Assembly: GCA_034687125.1 (NCBI GenBank)
Contig: JAQGBZ010000057.1
Coordinates: 183,060 to 247,059, forward strand
Source of the DNA: Neelides folsomi
Lineage: Eukaryota; Arthropoda; Collembola; Neelipleona; Neelidae
DNA length: 64,000 bases
Direction of reading: 5' to 3'
Position 1 is the first letter of the stretch, and each line of letters begins with the position of its first letter. Below the pieces are notes generated by a model that saw nothing but the letters and a program-made list of their open reading frames with translations, was not told where the DNA came from and searched no databases. This document shows, piece by piece, positions 52,016-64,000 of the stretch. A program made the translations under genes and the position numbers.

Positions 52016-55000
52016 ATGACACTCGATCTCGAACCTCGGTTGATAGCCGAGATAGTCGCAACTTGTAATTCTATTGGAACACTCGACGAGGACGAATATA
52101 TCAAAGGACCAGAATGTCTCGGTGAGAATAAAATAAAATTATTTTCCTTTGTGTTTACATTCTACTTAAAAATACTGATACTTTTCAGTTTCGTCATATA
52201 CTTTTTAAATATAATATGCAAGTTATTACAAAACAAAATATTATAAAAAGAAATTGATAATATTTTATAAAATGTCTATTTACCTTGTTATAAAATAAAT
52301 CCATACATTATGAATTTCCAGAAAGTATCAAAGATCTGGTACTTTATCTTCGTCGAGACAACGAATCCCATTCGACTCGACGTCTTTTAGGAAAAACTCA
52401 AGTTGTTCAGAAGGATCTTCTTCCACTTGTTAAAGCTCATCATCGGGATCAAGAACTTTTTGATTTAATTTTGAGGTAAATAATTTAATATGTAATATGT
52501 ATACAATGAATATATATATATATACGAGAATAAGGACTAATATTTACTTTCGATTTGGGTGTATATAAAAATTTACTGGTTTGTTAAAATTGAATGGTTT
52601 ATGTTTACCTATAGGTTACTCGTCAACTTAACCAATCCACCTCTTCTGCTTTACGATGAAACGATTCCAAAGCATTCCGAAAAGAGAAAAATTTATATGG
52701 AAATTACTCAACACCTTCAAAACTACATGGATGCTTTTGCCGATGAAAATGTTTGGAAGTGTTTTGTACAACGTTTCGAGTCACTTCTCAAAATTGTAAT
52801 TACTAAACTATTACCTAATGTAAATTAAGAGCCATTAATCATTCTGCAATTTCTTACTTTTTAATCCATATCAATTTATTTATCATTTATTCAGGAATGG
52901 GAACATCTTTTAGAAGAACATAAATTGAACATGGAAAGGCTGTTCATACTTATAAGGAATGTCTTGCAAGTTCCTTCAGATCCAGCCGCAGAAAAAAGAT
53001 CTTCAAGTGATGCTTCAAACCATGATCGAGTAAGTTTCATTTTCAGCCAAGTTTTTCAATGACATTCTATTGTATCGTATTAAAGATTGAATTATCATAA
53101 ATCAGTTATTTAAATCCCAATTATAACAAAGAATTTTAATTCGAAGCTTGGAATCCTAATGTCTTATTTGAATAGAGGGGTTGGGAGGGTTAAAGGGCCT
53201 AAGTTTAAGCCAGTGAATAAATTTCCCTTCATTTGATTTGAGAAATGATTTCCTGAGATTGGATTGAAAATGTGAGAATTCTCACTGGGAGGCCAAATCT
53301 ATTAATCAAATAAAGTTCCTTTTATATACCCAATTTTCTTCCGCTCCCCTTTCAGATCCTATGGGCTATGCATCAAGCTGGGCTTGACAGTCTACTCATT
53401 TCCATCGCCTCTTCATACTCCACACAAGACTACTGTTTTCACGTTCTAGAGGTTTGTTGACATATCATTTATTTTATAATGATAAAGATTAAAATATAGA
53501 TATTATAAATTAAAAATGCAAATATTTATTTAAAAAAAGTAATTATAAACATTAATTAAAGTTTCTGAGAGTTCCGACACATGTTTTAATATGGCTAAAG
53601 AAGTTTGTCAACTTAAAATGTTTTCGTAAGCTAATTGCTAATTAGTCTGGATGAACTTGAGTTAATGGTAAACATTAACTTCCAGATTGTGAGTCTCATG
53701 TTTCGCGACCTGTCTGGTGAGGAGATTGCGAAGAGCAACGAAGAACGAACTTTAGCTGACCAACTTCGCGAAGAGAAGGAACTAATGGAATTTCGGGAGA
53801 AAGAAGCAATACAGAAAGCCATTCAAATGAGGAAACTTTCATCAAGGTAGCCAATGCCCTCATGAATAATTTCTCTTCTTTCTTCATTTTCTTCATGCTG
53901 TCTCGCATTCAGGAAACCCACCGCAGGATCGAATGAGATCATTTTGTAAAAGCTTTCTTTGCAATTTTTAAGTCTCCTTTAATTGAAACTTAAAACCTTA
54001 TATTGAAGGAACCCGAGACTCTTGAGATTGTAGTTGAAGGAATGTAAACAAATTTTTAATTAGATATTGAATCCTGCTTAAGCTCTTTTTGTTTCATTTT
54101 CTCATTCCAGAATATGTGCATTTTTGTTTAACCTTTTATTTTTTCATTCACAGTTTTTGTTCTATTAACTACATCAGTATTAGTATTTTATATTTTAAAG
54201 TAAATATTTGTGTACATTATTATAGACATATTGTTGATAATTTATTAAATTCCCCATTTCTCTTTTATAAACTTAAACATAATAGATAAAAATCTTGTAA
54301 GTTACATATAAGAAAAGCGTGTCAATATTTTAATAGAGAATGAGGTCGCCGAAGGTTTAATAAAAGTTAAACAATTGTACTTTCAAGATTCTTCGGAGAT
54401 AATTAGAGTTTTTGTGGTTTAATTCCAGACACTCTCGGTTTGGTGGGACGTTTGCAGTACGTGACTTGAAAGCTCCAAGTGGGAACGACTTATTGTGTCA
54501 CAAGCCGATTAACTCTCTAGCCGACTTGAGTCTCGACGCTGGAAAGGTTAGTCATTCCTCATACAACTTTTTTCCCCCTCAGCTCCTAGAAAAAAGAGAG
54601 AAGAAAGTTAGAGGGAGATGAAAGGGGAATGAGTGACATGACACAGACATATTGTAACGACATCATTTTTCCCATCAAGAGACATAGAGGGGATAAATTG
54701 GGCTGGTGAAAGTCCCTTCGTAGTAGTTGGTAAAGGAGTTGTTCGAGATATAACCAATTTCTCCCCTTTTATACCAGGAAATGATGAAAAACCACTAGTG
54801 TGGTTTCCCTATTATTATCCACGGTTTCATATTTACAGAAAAGGCGAAAAATGCCGGGTAACCGGATGCCGATGGCAGAAACTAATTCGACACGTCGGTC
54901 AACCCTCAAAATCCGCTGTTTTCTCAAGGAGTTCTGCAATGAGTTTCTCAGCTCTGCCTACAACACGATTATGAAGCAAGTCAAGGTTTGTCTTTAAGAC

Positions 55001-55770
55001 ACATTTTGACTCAATTGAGTTTATCTCTCTCACCAGCTTTCTGCCTTTCCGCCTCCTTGAGAGTCCCTCAAGTCCTCAACGTCCCAATCTACCTATTAGT
55101 CTGACAAATTCCTTTCCTTGTAATTTAATCTTTGTAATTTTTCTCCTTTATTTTCTTTCGTGGAAGGCGAAGGCGCGAAGAGATTTATTTATTTGTTATT
55201 CGATTTGGATCTCACTGTAATATTTTTTCTTCTCCCTGTAGAATCATATTCTACGAGTACGCTCTCAAGACAATGATGAAACATATTACCTCTGGGCTAT
55301 CAAATTTTTCATGGAGTTCAATCGACATTACAGCTTCGCTCTTGTCCTTGTTAAAGAAACGATGTCAAAGTCGAATTTCCATTATGTCCAAACGCTCCTT
55401 GACAAGTATCATGACATGATGAAGACCGATAAAGATAAAATTGTTTATTGGTCAAAAAGGGCCCATGTGGCACTTCGAGCCTATCAGGAGCTCTTTTACA
55501 CGCTTTTGTGGATGGACAAATCGAGAGATGAAACGACGAGAGAGGCTTCGAGATCTATCAAAGAGCTCGTTTTCATTCAACCGGAATATCGCGATTTGTC
55601 AGTTTCCCTTCTAACTTCTTATAACGCGTCGAAGCTGTCAATGGCATATCTTACAGACCTAATCGAAACCAACCATTTATTCCTAAAGATGCTTGAGGAT
55701 TATTTGAAACGGACTCCCGAATTGAAGGTGAAAGTTAAGAAACGCAAAAGAACCAAGAAGCAATCAAAAG
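52016..55770 (+). CDS. timeout: Timeless/Timeout replication-fork protein, N-terminal exons (partial)
   Basis: Nine exons (52016-52121, 52322-52475, 52615-52795, 52895-53029, 53356-53451, 53686-53846, 54429-54546, 54839-54985, 55242-55770) join in frame for 542 codons and end in a phase-1 donor (AAAAG|GTTAGT). They cover the TIMELESS N-terminal domain almost residue for residue with human TIMELESS: LESIKDLVLYLRR, LLVNLTNPPLLLY, VLEIVSLMFRDLS, HSRFGGTF, ETYYLWAIKFFMEFNRHY, TNHLFLKMLEDYLKR, then a lysine-rich stretch (KVKKRKRTKKQSK). This resembles Timeout/Tim1 rather than circadian Drosophila TIM. Known role: nuclear, with Tipin and Claspin, stabilising replication forks and checkpoint signalling. 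The family is usually over 1100 residues. The C-terminal exons (including the PARP-binding region) were not found in the remaining 8.2 kb, so a long intron or a truncated locus follows. Confidence 0.92.
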
Positions 55771-57475
55771 GTTAGTGAATTCATTTTTAGCTTCGTTTTT
55801 TCATCAAAGCGTTATTTTAGAAAACGAAAAAACTCTTCCTCAAATAAAATTTAATGCTTGTTAAATTAATCTAAACTTGAACTTTCAACTTCAAATGACT
55901 AGAATCTCAAAAGTAAAATTTTTAAATTCGTGGGTTCTTTCAAAGTTCAAAGCCATTTTTGCATCGAGTTAAAAAAACTACTTGTAGAATGAATTTTACA
56001 TCAAGGTTGCTCAGCTCAAGTTGTAGCATTTCAAAGCCAGTGCAGTTAGGTATGCAGTTTAATATTTTATTCATAAAGAGATTGACCCATTGCTCTTGTT
56101 TATCTCAAGTTTTATCTCGTTCCTTATGTCATATTAGGCAAACTCTTATTTTTTATTGTACCATGTTTTTATTCGCAATTCTATATAATAAGTAAGCACA
56201 AGACATTTCCAGGATTTTCAATACATACTATTTCCTCTTGTTCTAATGACTTCATCTAATAACTTCGTTATTTTTACGATATTACCAATTGAACGATATG
56301 GAATTAGGATCATTTGACGTTCCATCCATTTCCATTAAATAAATCCAAATGTTTCTATAAGCTCTGATGGGAAAATAAACCTCCCAGATATGCTTTGGGA
56401 TTATGGAAAAGTCGGATCGGTCTCAATAAATTTTTCATTCCTCCGTTTTTATTGAATGTAATAAAGGCTAGAGGTAAATAAAATCAAAGTTTGGAGGCCA
56501 TTTAGGATCAAAATGAGGGAATTGATTTGTGTGTAGTAAAACAAGGAACGATTGTGAGTCCAGGCGGCCCCGGCCCGGCCATCCATTACAATTTTCTCTT
56601 TTGAAGGCGGAAGGCAGTTTGAGAAGAAAATGGACATTTTATTCCTCGCTTAATGCTTGGAAGAAGAGTTGGGAACTCGGGTATTTATGTCGTTGTAAAT
56701 TCAGGTTACGATCCTCACCGTCCTCACGAACACTTCTCTCCCCTCCTTGGACAGAAACAAGAGAATAATAATAATGGTAAAGACTCTGACAGAGAACAAC
56801 CCCCTTTCTTCTCTTTTGCATGAGAAAGGAACAGGAGGGAAGGAGGGATAAGGAAACTTGGAATGTAAATGAGAAAAATCAAGGGGCATATTTGCATAAG
56901 TGCCCTGAAACACATGATGTTCTCTTAATCTTGCAAATTACTAAATGGCTTAGTTTGACTCCATTTCCAAATGCATTTACGTCCCCGATGTCTCCTATGT
57001 TTTAAATCCCCTTTCTGAAAGGGCCTTTCCCGTCTTAAATTACAACACGTGCGCACTCTCATCGTCAAAATCTTAATTTTTAAGATTAATGAGAAGAGAT
57101 AAGGGAAATCAATTCCACCTAAGCACAAAGATCGTATCAGCTTCGAAATAATTAGACTTGATAATTTATTTCAATTGTAAAATAACTCAAGTAAGTTAAA
57201 AAAAATGGTGTGAAATTGAAAGTGTCATGTTTTGTTAGGTTAGGTGAAGTGAAATAGAAATAAAAAATCGCCGACCCGAATTTCGAACATGGAGCAATGT
57301 ATTAGAGTATCTATGTATGTATAATCCTGGATCAGTTAAGACATGCATTATTGAGAAGGGAAATTGTAGAAGGGAGTAAAGTGCACTGGGCAAATCCCCC
57401 TTTCTCTCTCGTCGAGAATAAAGAGCTCGAGGGCCTTGGAGAAATGTAGTCCTCTCACTACTCTCATAGTCTCAC
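55771..57475. other. Putative start of Timeless intron 9; no exon seen
   Basis: Follows the phase-1 donor of Timeless exon 9. No exon resembling the Timeless C-terminal half was recognised on the plus strand. The sequence is AT-rich with a GC-rich patch near 56555-56580. Confidence 0.5.
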
Positions 57476-57893
57476 AATGAGAAGTCCATTATATTGGGTA
57501 AATTCACGAACCCCTTAGAGGAAAGATCGGAGTATTTCTCAGGAGAAGCTTTCCCACCGAGAACCAAACCTGCAGTAGAGAGACAAGGACCGGCGGAGTT
57601 GGGAATCTTAGGAAGGAATAAGTGGAGGGGAATGTAAAAGATTCTTTGGGCAGGGCCATCAAATCTACTTATACTTCCCAAACCGGAGGAACCCGAGGAT
57701 AATAGAAATAGAAGATGTGAAATGTTTCTGAATCCTAACCTCAGAACGACATCATAAAGCTCCCGATCACGGTAATGGCCCTTGATAAGTGGCAGTAAAT
57801 CTTTCTCAACGACTCGCGCTTGACCCACCAGACGACGAATTGAATGGTCATCATAGTAACGGTGGAGTTAGAGGACCGGGTATTTGACACTCT
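57476..57893 (-). pseudogene. Decayed antisense copy of Timeless exon 2 with a trace of exon 3
   Basis: On the minus strand, 57893-57740 is 154 bases long, exactly the length of Timeless exon 2. It is bounded by an AG (CTCTAG) and a GT (CTGAG|GTTAGG) at the same phase. Its translation aligns without gaps to exon 2, with 30 of 52 residues identical, including VV-KDLLPL, H-RD-EL and the final LR. One codon matching Tyr is TAA, a nonsense change. About 230 bases further on, at 57513-57476, a short stretch (FVNLPN, with ttcgtgaatttacccaat) resembles the start of exon 3 (LLVNLTN) but is frameshifted. Because intron borders are kept, this is a genomic duplication, not a processed retrocopy. It lies about 2 kb beyond the last Timeless exon found, in opposite orientation. 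No other copied exon was seen. Confidence 0.75.
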
Positions 57894-60800
57894 CTAGAGA
57901 TGCATTATTCCTCACCTTATTTATTCATCTTTCAATTTCGTGTCAAACATTACTCCCGTCCTTAATAAAACGAGGAAACTATTTGGATTTTTAGGAGGAA
58001 ATTTTCTCTCAAAATGGAGAATTTAATATTTTAATTTTTAAATGGTTGAATATTTGAATGCATTTGGGGAATCTATCAGTCGATGTAAATGTTTGGCCAT
58101 TGGGGAGGGAAGTAAATTTCAGGATTTGCATAAGGATGGAGGAACTGCGTGTCATCCCATCTAATTAAACATCTAATTAGAAATTAGGATTCAGGGAACG
58201 AGGAACTCATACATTATGACCAGATGTGTCTCAATCCCACATACTATCCGGGAAAGCACATACTTGGGCATATTGGAAAGCACAGGGCTGAGGGAAAAGA
58301 ATGAGTCTAACATGTTCAAAGGAACATCCCATGCAAACAACACACACCTAAAGCATAGGACCTTCCACAAACTCTCACACAAATTGCTCTTTTCCCCAGT
58401 GGTTTCCTCGCTGGCCGCCGTTGTCTACCTAATTACAAAATATAGAATAGGCTATTTAAATATAAACTCATTAAAACTTTTAAATGAATTGTTCTTAACT
58501 GGTCGTATGATATTAAGGCCAGTTTTACTAAATTACAAAATATATTAACTTGATCTCAAGTATAGGGCCAAATTTAGATTAGATAAAGGCTAAAGTTGAA
58601 TAACTTTCCTCATCGATTCTACTTTCACTTTTGTGTTAGAACTGCTTTTGGATTTTGGATGAGATGATAATATTGAAGTTGTAAGATCCCGAGTGGTGGA
58701 CCAGATGCGTTGTATTCCAAGTTGAAGGATGAAAAAGTGAGGTTGAAGAGTCAGCTCAGCTTTTATTTATTGGGAGGGGTGGAGAGAAAGCATAAATTTT
58801 CTGTCGCTTCTCATACCCTTCCTTATTGACAGATGCTCTCAACGAGGATTGTATGAGAAGAATGTAGAAATCTGCCCCTGCCATTTCCACTCCATCTGAT
58901 TAGAAGATGGAAGTTTTTATAACTCTCTCATCTCCTCCTCGATTATCCGATGAGATGTAAATCAAATAAAAAGAGAGGCAAAGTGATTCTTTCCCGCTTT
59001 CTCTCCCCTCTATTAAAATACGTTCTCCTTCATCCTAGAGTGTTCATGGGTTATAAATTCCACTTTTACTAAACCCATAGGAGTATACTTGACTTGTTAT
59101 TATTGCCTTTCTTTAAGCTCACTTTAATAAATATATCCCAAGGCAGAATTTTTTTGTTTTTCAATATAAGTAAGTTAATATTTACTTAGAGTATATTGCA
59201 CATGGATGTTATTATATTGATAAGTTTCTGATATGTATCTGGTTTTGTTCATTGATAAATATCGTATTGTATTGAAGGAAATGTGAAAATTTTTATATTG
59301 GTATGCTGATAAAAGCATTTGAAGCTCATTCACAAGTTTTGTTTTCTAAATAAACCTCTGACATTATCTACGTATAAATTTTATTTTATCTTCGATATAT
59401 CTAGTATTTGTCGATATATGGTATCAGTTTCAGGAGGTTGTGACGTTGCGAGTAGAGAGAAGTACTATTTGGAATGTTATATGATACTCACTTTATAATT
59501 TCAACTTACGCAAGTTGGTCCTTAGATTCATACATGTATTCACTTTCTCGCCCTCCTTTTCTAAGCACCCTTAATTTTATTTGTGAGCATATAAACCCCT
59601 CATGTATGAAGATAAACGAATAAAGTGTCTAAACAGACACTCGAAACTTCATGAGGAGGAGCCCCCCATTTCCTCACTGTCCCGAAATTGAATTTTATTT
59701 TAAGAAACTCCTCTCAAGTTCAGCGTCCCTTCACGAGCGTAAGATTGAGGGCCATTTTCAATATTTGAGTTGAGGGCTTAACTCTCGAACCACTCGACTC
59801 GACTCGAGAGCTCATCTCAATTTATAACTAAAAGGCTACCCCCAATTCACAGATAAATCAAATCTGTCTCTCAAATCCCACAAAACTTACGATGCTCTCC
59901 TTTCTAGAATACAAATTGTCTATATAAACTTCACCCTTTCGAATATTCCACATTGTAGAAACCAACTGCAGCTTTTGGTCATAGTATTAAACATCGTCAT
60001 TTCTCCCTAAGAAAGTCATAAAGATGAGCATTTTGCAATAATTGTTATAACTGCAAGCTAGGGGGAATTAAATAGAGTGCTGTTTAATGTTGTATGTGAC
60101 TAGGGTCAGAAACAAAGTTGTGTCAAACAAGCAATAATTTAGAAAAAAATCATTTTCTTAATAAGTGCTTTCCCATTTCTTTTATGTTACAATATTTGGT
60201 TGGATGTTTTTATATCTTAATCTTCTCAGCATTAGTCTGAACACTGAGTAATATTTAATCATGAAAAATGTTTGTATTAAAATTTTCATTAATTTTTCTC
60301 AACGTTGAAGTATTTTCCAACTGGTTCTTAATTAAAAAAGAAGTAGGGAATAAAATGCGGAAGAGAAAGTTTAATTAGGGTGAAAGTAGGATGAGCGAAG
60401 TTTAAAAGTTTAATATTTCTGAGTTGTGAGGGTCGAGTTGGCGGTTCGAGGCGTTTGAGGGTGAGGATGAGTAACCGAGAATTTGAGTTTCTTTTTACTT
60501 TATACGGGAAGATTAGAAGGGCGGGTCTCATAAATAATTCAAGAGGACAGTAACCCAATTTTATGCTGTCTCACTCACCACGGCCCGTAGAGGCTAAACA
60601 GACCCCAATTTCCTTTAAACCACCCCTCAGTCAAAACTATTCTAAACTTGAATAAAACAAAAGTTGAATTCTTTTAATTGGCCTCTTTCCCTTTAAACAC
60701 TTAATCTCTTCTAACTAAATATTTAACATCTTGTGACTAATTGTTCCTACTTTAATTTATCGGCTAGTTTTTCCGACCCGTACAAAATAAGTTATTTATA

Positions 60801-63800
60801 CCACTATTTAATATTTAAAGCGTAATCATCTTTATTATTACGTATCAAATTGTGTTTTATATTAATCTTTATCAATGAAAATTTTAGAATTATTCTAAAA
60901 TAATGATTTTGTAAATAATTACAGGTTGATATTTGAAAATCGTAAAAAATTTTATTCTGTGACCAAAGGGGAAATAAGTGGAAATGGAAATAACGTGGAA
61001 ATAAGGTTTTTCCTCTTTATGCTCTTACCAAACCCATGATGTGGGAAAGTCATGAAAGATAATTATAGTGAGGGGGACGAGAGATCCAATTTCATGATAA
61101 ATAAGTTTCTCTCTCAAAATTCCACACACTTGGCTGACTCCTCCGCACACATTACCTCCTGAGTTATTTGGCCCATTCTCCCATCAATGAGAAATAGAAG
61201 TAGTGAAAGGAAGAGTAATCATAATATTTGGCCTTGTAGGAACAGAAGGACTTTCTCCCATTCCCTGCACTTCTGCATCCTACACCTTTTTTGCTGAGAT
61301 TCAATCCCACTCAATTCCACTTTTTTCCTCTAAAAGCCTCATTGAAGGTAATAGGGAGGGGGGGAATAGCTAGTTTTGAACGGAGTTGGAGAAGGAACGA
61401 ACCCAATTCACCATTTTCAATGTATGTTATGTAAAGGGAAGATTGGATCCACACAACTCACACTATCCTTCCTTATAACGACTCCCACACATGCACACTT
61501 TTATATGACCTTCCTACAAAAATGAAATTCTAAACAGATACGGAGCATAACTCTATACAAATCTTTGCTGCAGAAAATGACTCGATCTCGAGAGCTCGCT
61601 CAATATTTCCATATATATTTGTGTATTTCCGAATGGAGGGATCCTATTTTACTTCATAAATTATATTTTCAAATGTAATAGTTTGATTTTATTGAGTATT
61701 CGAGAAGGAAGGGGGAAAGGGAACCATTCAAAAATGTTTTGAAAATATTTGAATTTTTTCATAACAATGCTCATGTTTTAATAATTGAATTGACTTATGA
61801 AAATCGAAATTCGATATAAACTTAACGTTTGGTATAATCATTTATGAAAATCGTTTATACACATTGACAAAGTTTGTTCAAAATTCATATGCGGTTTTGA
61901 AAAATTCTTACAATTGATCACGAGCAGAGTGAATGACTCAAGTCGTAATCTTCCCATCTCTCCGCATCGAGTAACAACAATAAGAAGGCAGGATTTGGTG
62001 CGAAGGGGAAAATGTCCCTGATCTCTCGGGTTAAAAAGAATCAGGAGGTTCTTTCAAATACAGAGGCAATTGTAGGGACGATTCTTGAATTTTGAAAGAA
62101 CTTCGACTTCTAAAAATTTCTTTCATATAATCTGAATATCTTGAAAGCTCATACGATTCATACGAGAGTTTATAGTTATTTCCAGATCGTTATTCGTATA
62201 TCGGATACTTCATATGGATATGGTTTATGTGTAATACATAGCATGGTTGTAGTAAAGAAAAGAATCTACCATTTTACTATAAGTATAACATACGATACAT
62301 AGTAATTTATGTTTCAGTAAAGGATTTTATACAATTCCACAATACTTGCGTAACGATATGGTACGAATGCGTAAAAAGCAGAAATTCTCTCAAATTTATA
62401 CGTGATGATTCGAGTTCTTAAATTCAAAAAACCTCAACCGGAACGGAAATTCAATATAAGATATAACAAAATTTTACAAAAAGTAAATTTGAGCAGAAAC
62501 GCGTAAGAAGGGAAATCAATTTGGAATTGTAGTGAAGATTTGGAAAGTGTAAAAATTCAACTAACGCCAAATTGCGGATGAAATATAAATGAAAAGAGCA
62601 AAGTGAATTTCCCTTTTCATAACAAAATTTTATTCTGAGACTTTAACAATTTTTCCAAACTAAATCCTAGCTAGGACTCGTTGAACTTTATCCAAAAATA
62701 AAATCCTCCTTGGCACTTGAAAGTTTTTAAATCGGAAAATCCAATATTCATACAGTTACTGTCACTGTTACTACTGCTCATGTATGTACATGAACATACA
62801 TTAGGATATATTATAGTATATTTATTTTTCTGCTTTGTGTCGTATTTTTCCTTTTTGGGAAAAAAATAAGGAATTTGGTAAGGAAAATTTCAACGTTCTT
62901 CAGTTGAAGAGATTTGTATAGAAAGAAGGTGAATTGAAAGCTTGCCAAAACACCCTTTCATCTCTGTCCTTCGGGTCTGAAGAGAGAAAGTTGAATTCGC
63001 ATAGAGAGTGGAGTGAAGAGCACATTCATCTTCTTCTCTCCACTCACTCCATTATTAATACAAGAAAAATACGCCCCATATTATATTTCAACTTTAAGGG
63101 TGAATATAAACGGAAATTTCCATTTATACTATGGCTATTACCCTATCAAAGAGATCTATCATGATGAAATCGGGGCAAAGTTTGGAAGAAGAAAAAAATC
63201 TATTTTCTCTTCTTCGTATCATAACGTATTATAAGAGTTCATGACAAAGATTCCATATTTTTATGACTTTCTTGCACCGGATGGATTCAAGATGAATCAT
63301 CATTCATGCACATATGTTTAAATAAAATGCAATATTTGGCCCACTAACTTAAAAAATTTGGCTGGTGAAGCCAAGTTAGATCGAGACGATATTTTGTTTT
63401 ATTTTAATTTGACTTTTGATTCGACTCACCCATTTATCATCATGATTGAGTTATGATGAGATATTTTCTATAAAAATCGTTATGTCTACCCAATTCATAT
63501 TATTTAGTACCTAGTGTGTAAGATATGTGCCCATTTCTATTGTACATAATATGTATTTTATAAGGCGTTTGAGTATAAATTATAGAAAGTTTCATCCTAT
63601 AAAATATGGTTCACTAGAGCTTAAAAGAAAATTGCTAAAGAATGAAAAGAAAAATTAGAAATGAAAGTAAAGTTGTAATGAAAAAGAAATCTTCATTTTT
63701 ATCCCCTTTAAGAACTTGCTTCCTCTTCGGTTTTTTCTTTTAGTGAAATGTGGAGAATGGAGAATCTTTTTAAGCATTCAAGTGTGTATGCATTTAAGTT

Positions 63801-64000
63801 CTTTGAACATTTTAAGAAATAAATGGTTCGTTCTCGCTAAGTTCTCCGAGATAAGAACTTGAGAATTTGAAAGGTTCCTTTCCGCACTTCCAATTTTCCA
63901 TTTGAATCATATTCATTATTGCTTTCTTTGCCCTTCATTCATCATTAAAGATAAAATCTTTTCTAATTCACCTTTCATTCATAAAAGCATATTATATATA
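57894..64000. other. Gene-free AT-rich sequence to the end of the window
   Basis: No exon, RNA gene or transposon was recognised. Open frames here are short and without domain features. It may be intron of Timeless or intergenic. Confidence 0.5.

Noticed and set aside
57233-57246. Two telomere-like TTAGG units
   Set aside because: Only two units; far too short for an interstitial telomeric array.
57472-57828. Functional 118-residue minus-strand gene containing the Timeless-like segment
   Set aside because: The open frame reads through the donor into AT-rich intron-like sequence, lacks its 5' part because of the stop codon, and the downstream residues match nothing.
57740-57893. Processed retrocopy of Timeless
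   Set aside because: Both ends coincide with exon borders followed by AG/GT splice dinucleotides, and exon 3 is not fused to exon 2, so it is a genomic, not an mRNA-derived, copy.

Overview
This window is nuclear DNA of an animal, most likely an arthropod. It is strongly AT-rich. The coding sequence is broken into short exons bounded by GT...AG introns, many only 50-250 bases long. The gene families are metazoan: a CLCA-type secreted or membrane protein, a SET/MYND (SMYD) protein, an F-box/FBA protein, and the replication-fork protein Timeless/Timeout. No rRNA, convincing tRNA, CRISPR or bacterial operon structure was seen. The mix (CLCA retained, an arthropod-type SMYD, FBA-type F-box) would suit a springtail, a crustacean or another non-insect arthropod, but the sequence alone does not name the species.

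Layout. 1-3205: three minus-strand exons of an EGF-plus-cadherin-domain protein (1765-3205), whose two ends I could not find, and one unassigned open frame at 812-1330. About 3.2-35 kb: roughly 32 kb with no exon I can defend, holding AT-rich spacer, simple repeats, a 19-bp perfect inverted repeat at 27.65 kb and a long near-perfect hairpin at 33.2 kb. 35054-39230: a complete 13-exon CLCA-like gene on the minus strand, encoding 952 residues with a signal peptide and a C-terminal membrane segment. 40.5-41.8 kb: a short transposon-like element with 102-base terminal inverted repeats. 43404-45773: a complete 5-exon SMYD gene (586 residues). 47468-49013: a complete 4-exon F-box/FBA gene (323 residues). 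52016-55770: nine 5' exons (542 codons) of Timeless/Timeout. The C-terminal half is not found before the window ends. 57476-57893: a decayed antisense copy of Timeless exon 2 with a trace of exon 3.

The genes do not form an obvious pathway; this is a stretch of unrelated eukaryotic genes. Three themes stand out. The CLCA protein has lost both the metalloprotease HExxH residues and the VWA metal-site residues while its reading frame stays intact across 13 exons. The SMYD protein lacks the usual asparagine of the SET NHSCxPN motif. Timeless has an inverted partial duplicate lying just downstream of its last visible exon. Exon boundaries were set by hand from splice motifs, reading-frame closure and remembered family alignments; transcript data would be needed to confirm them.
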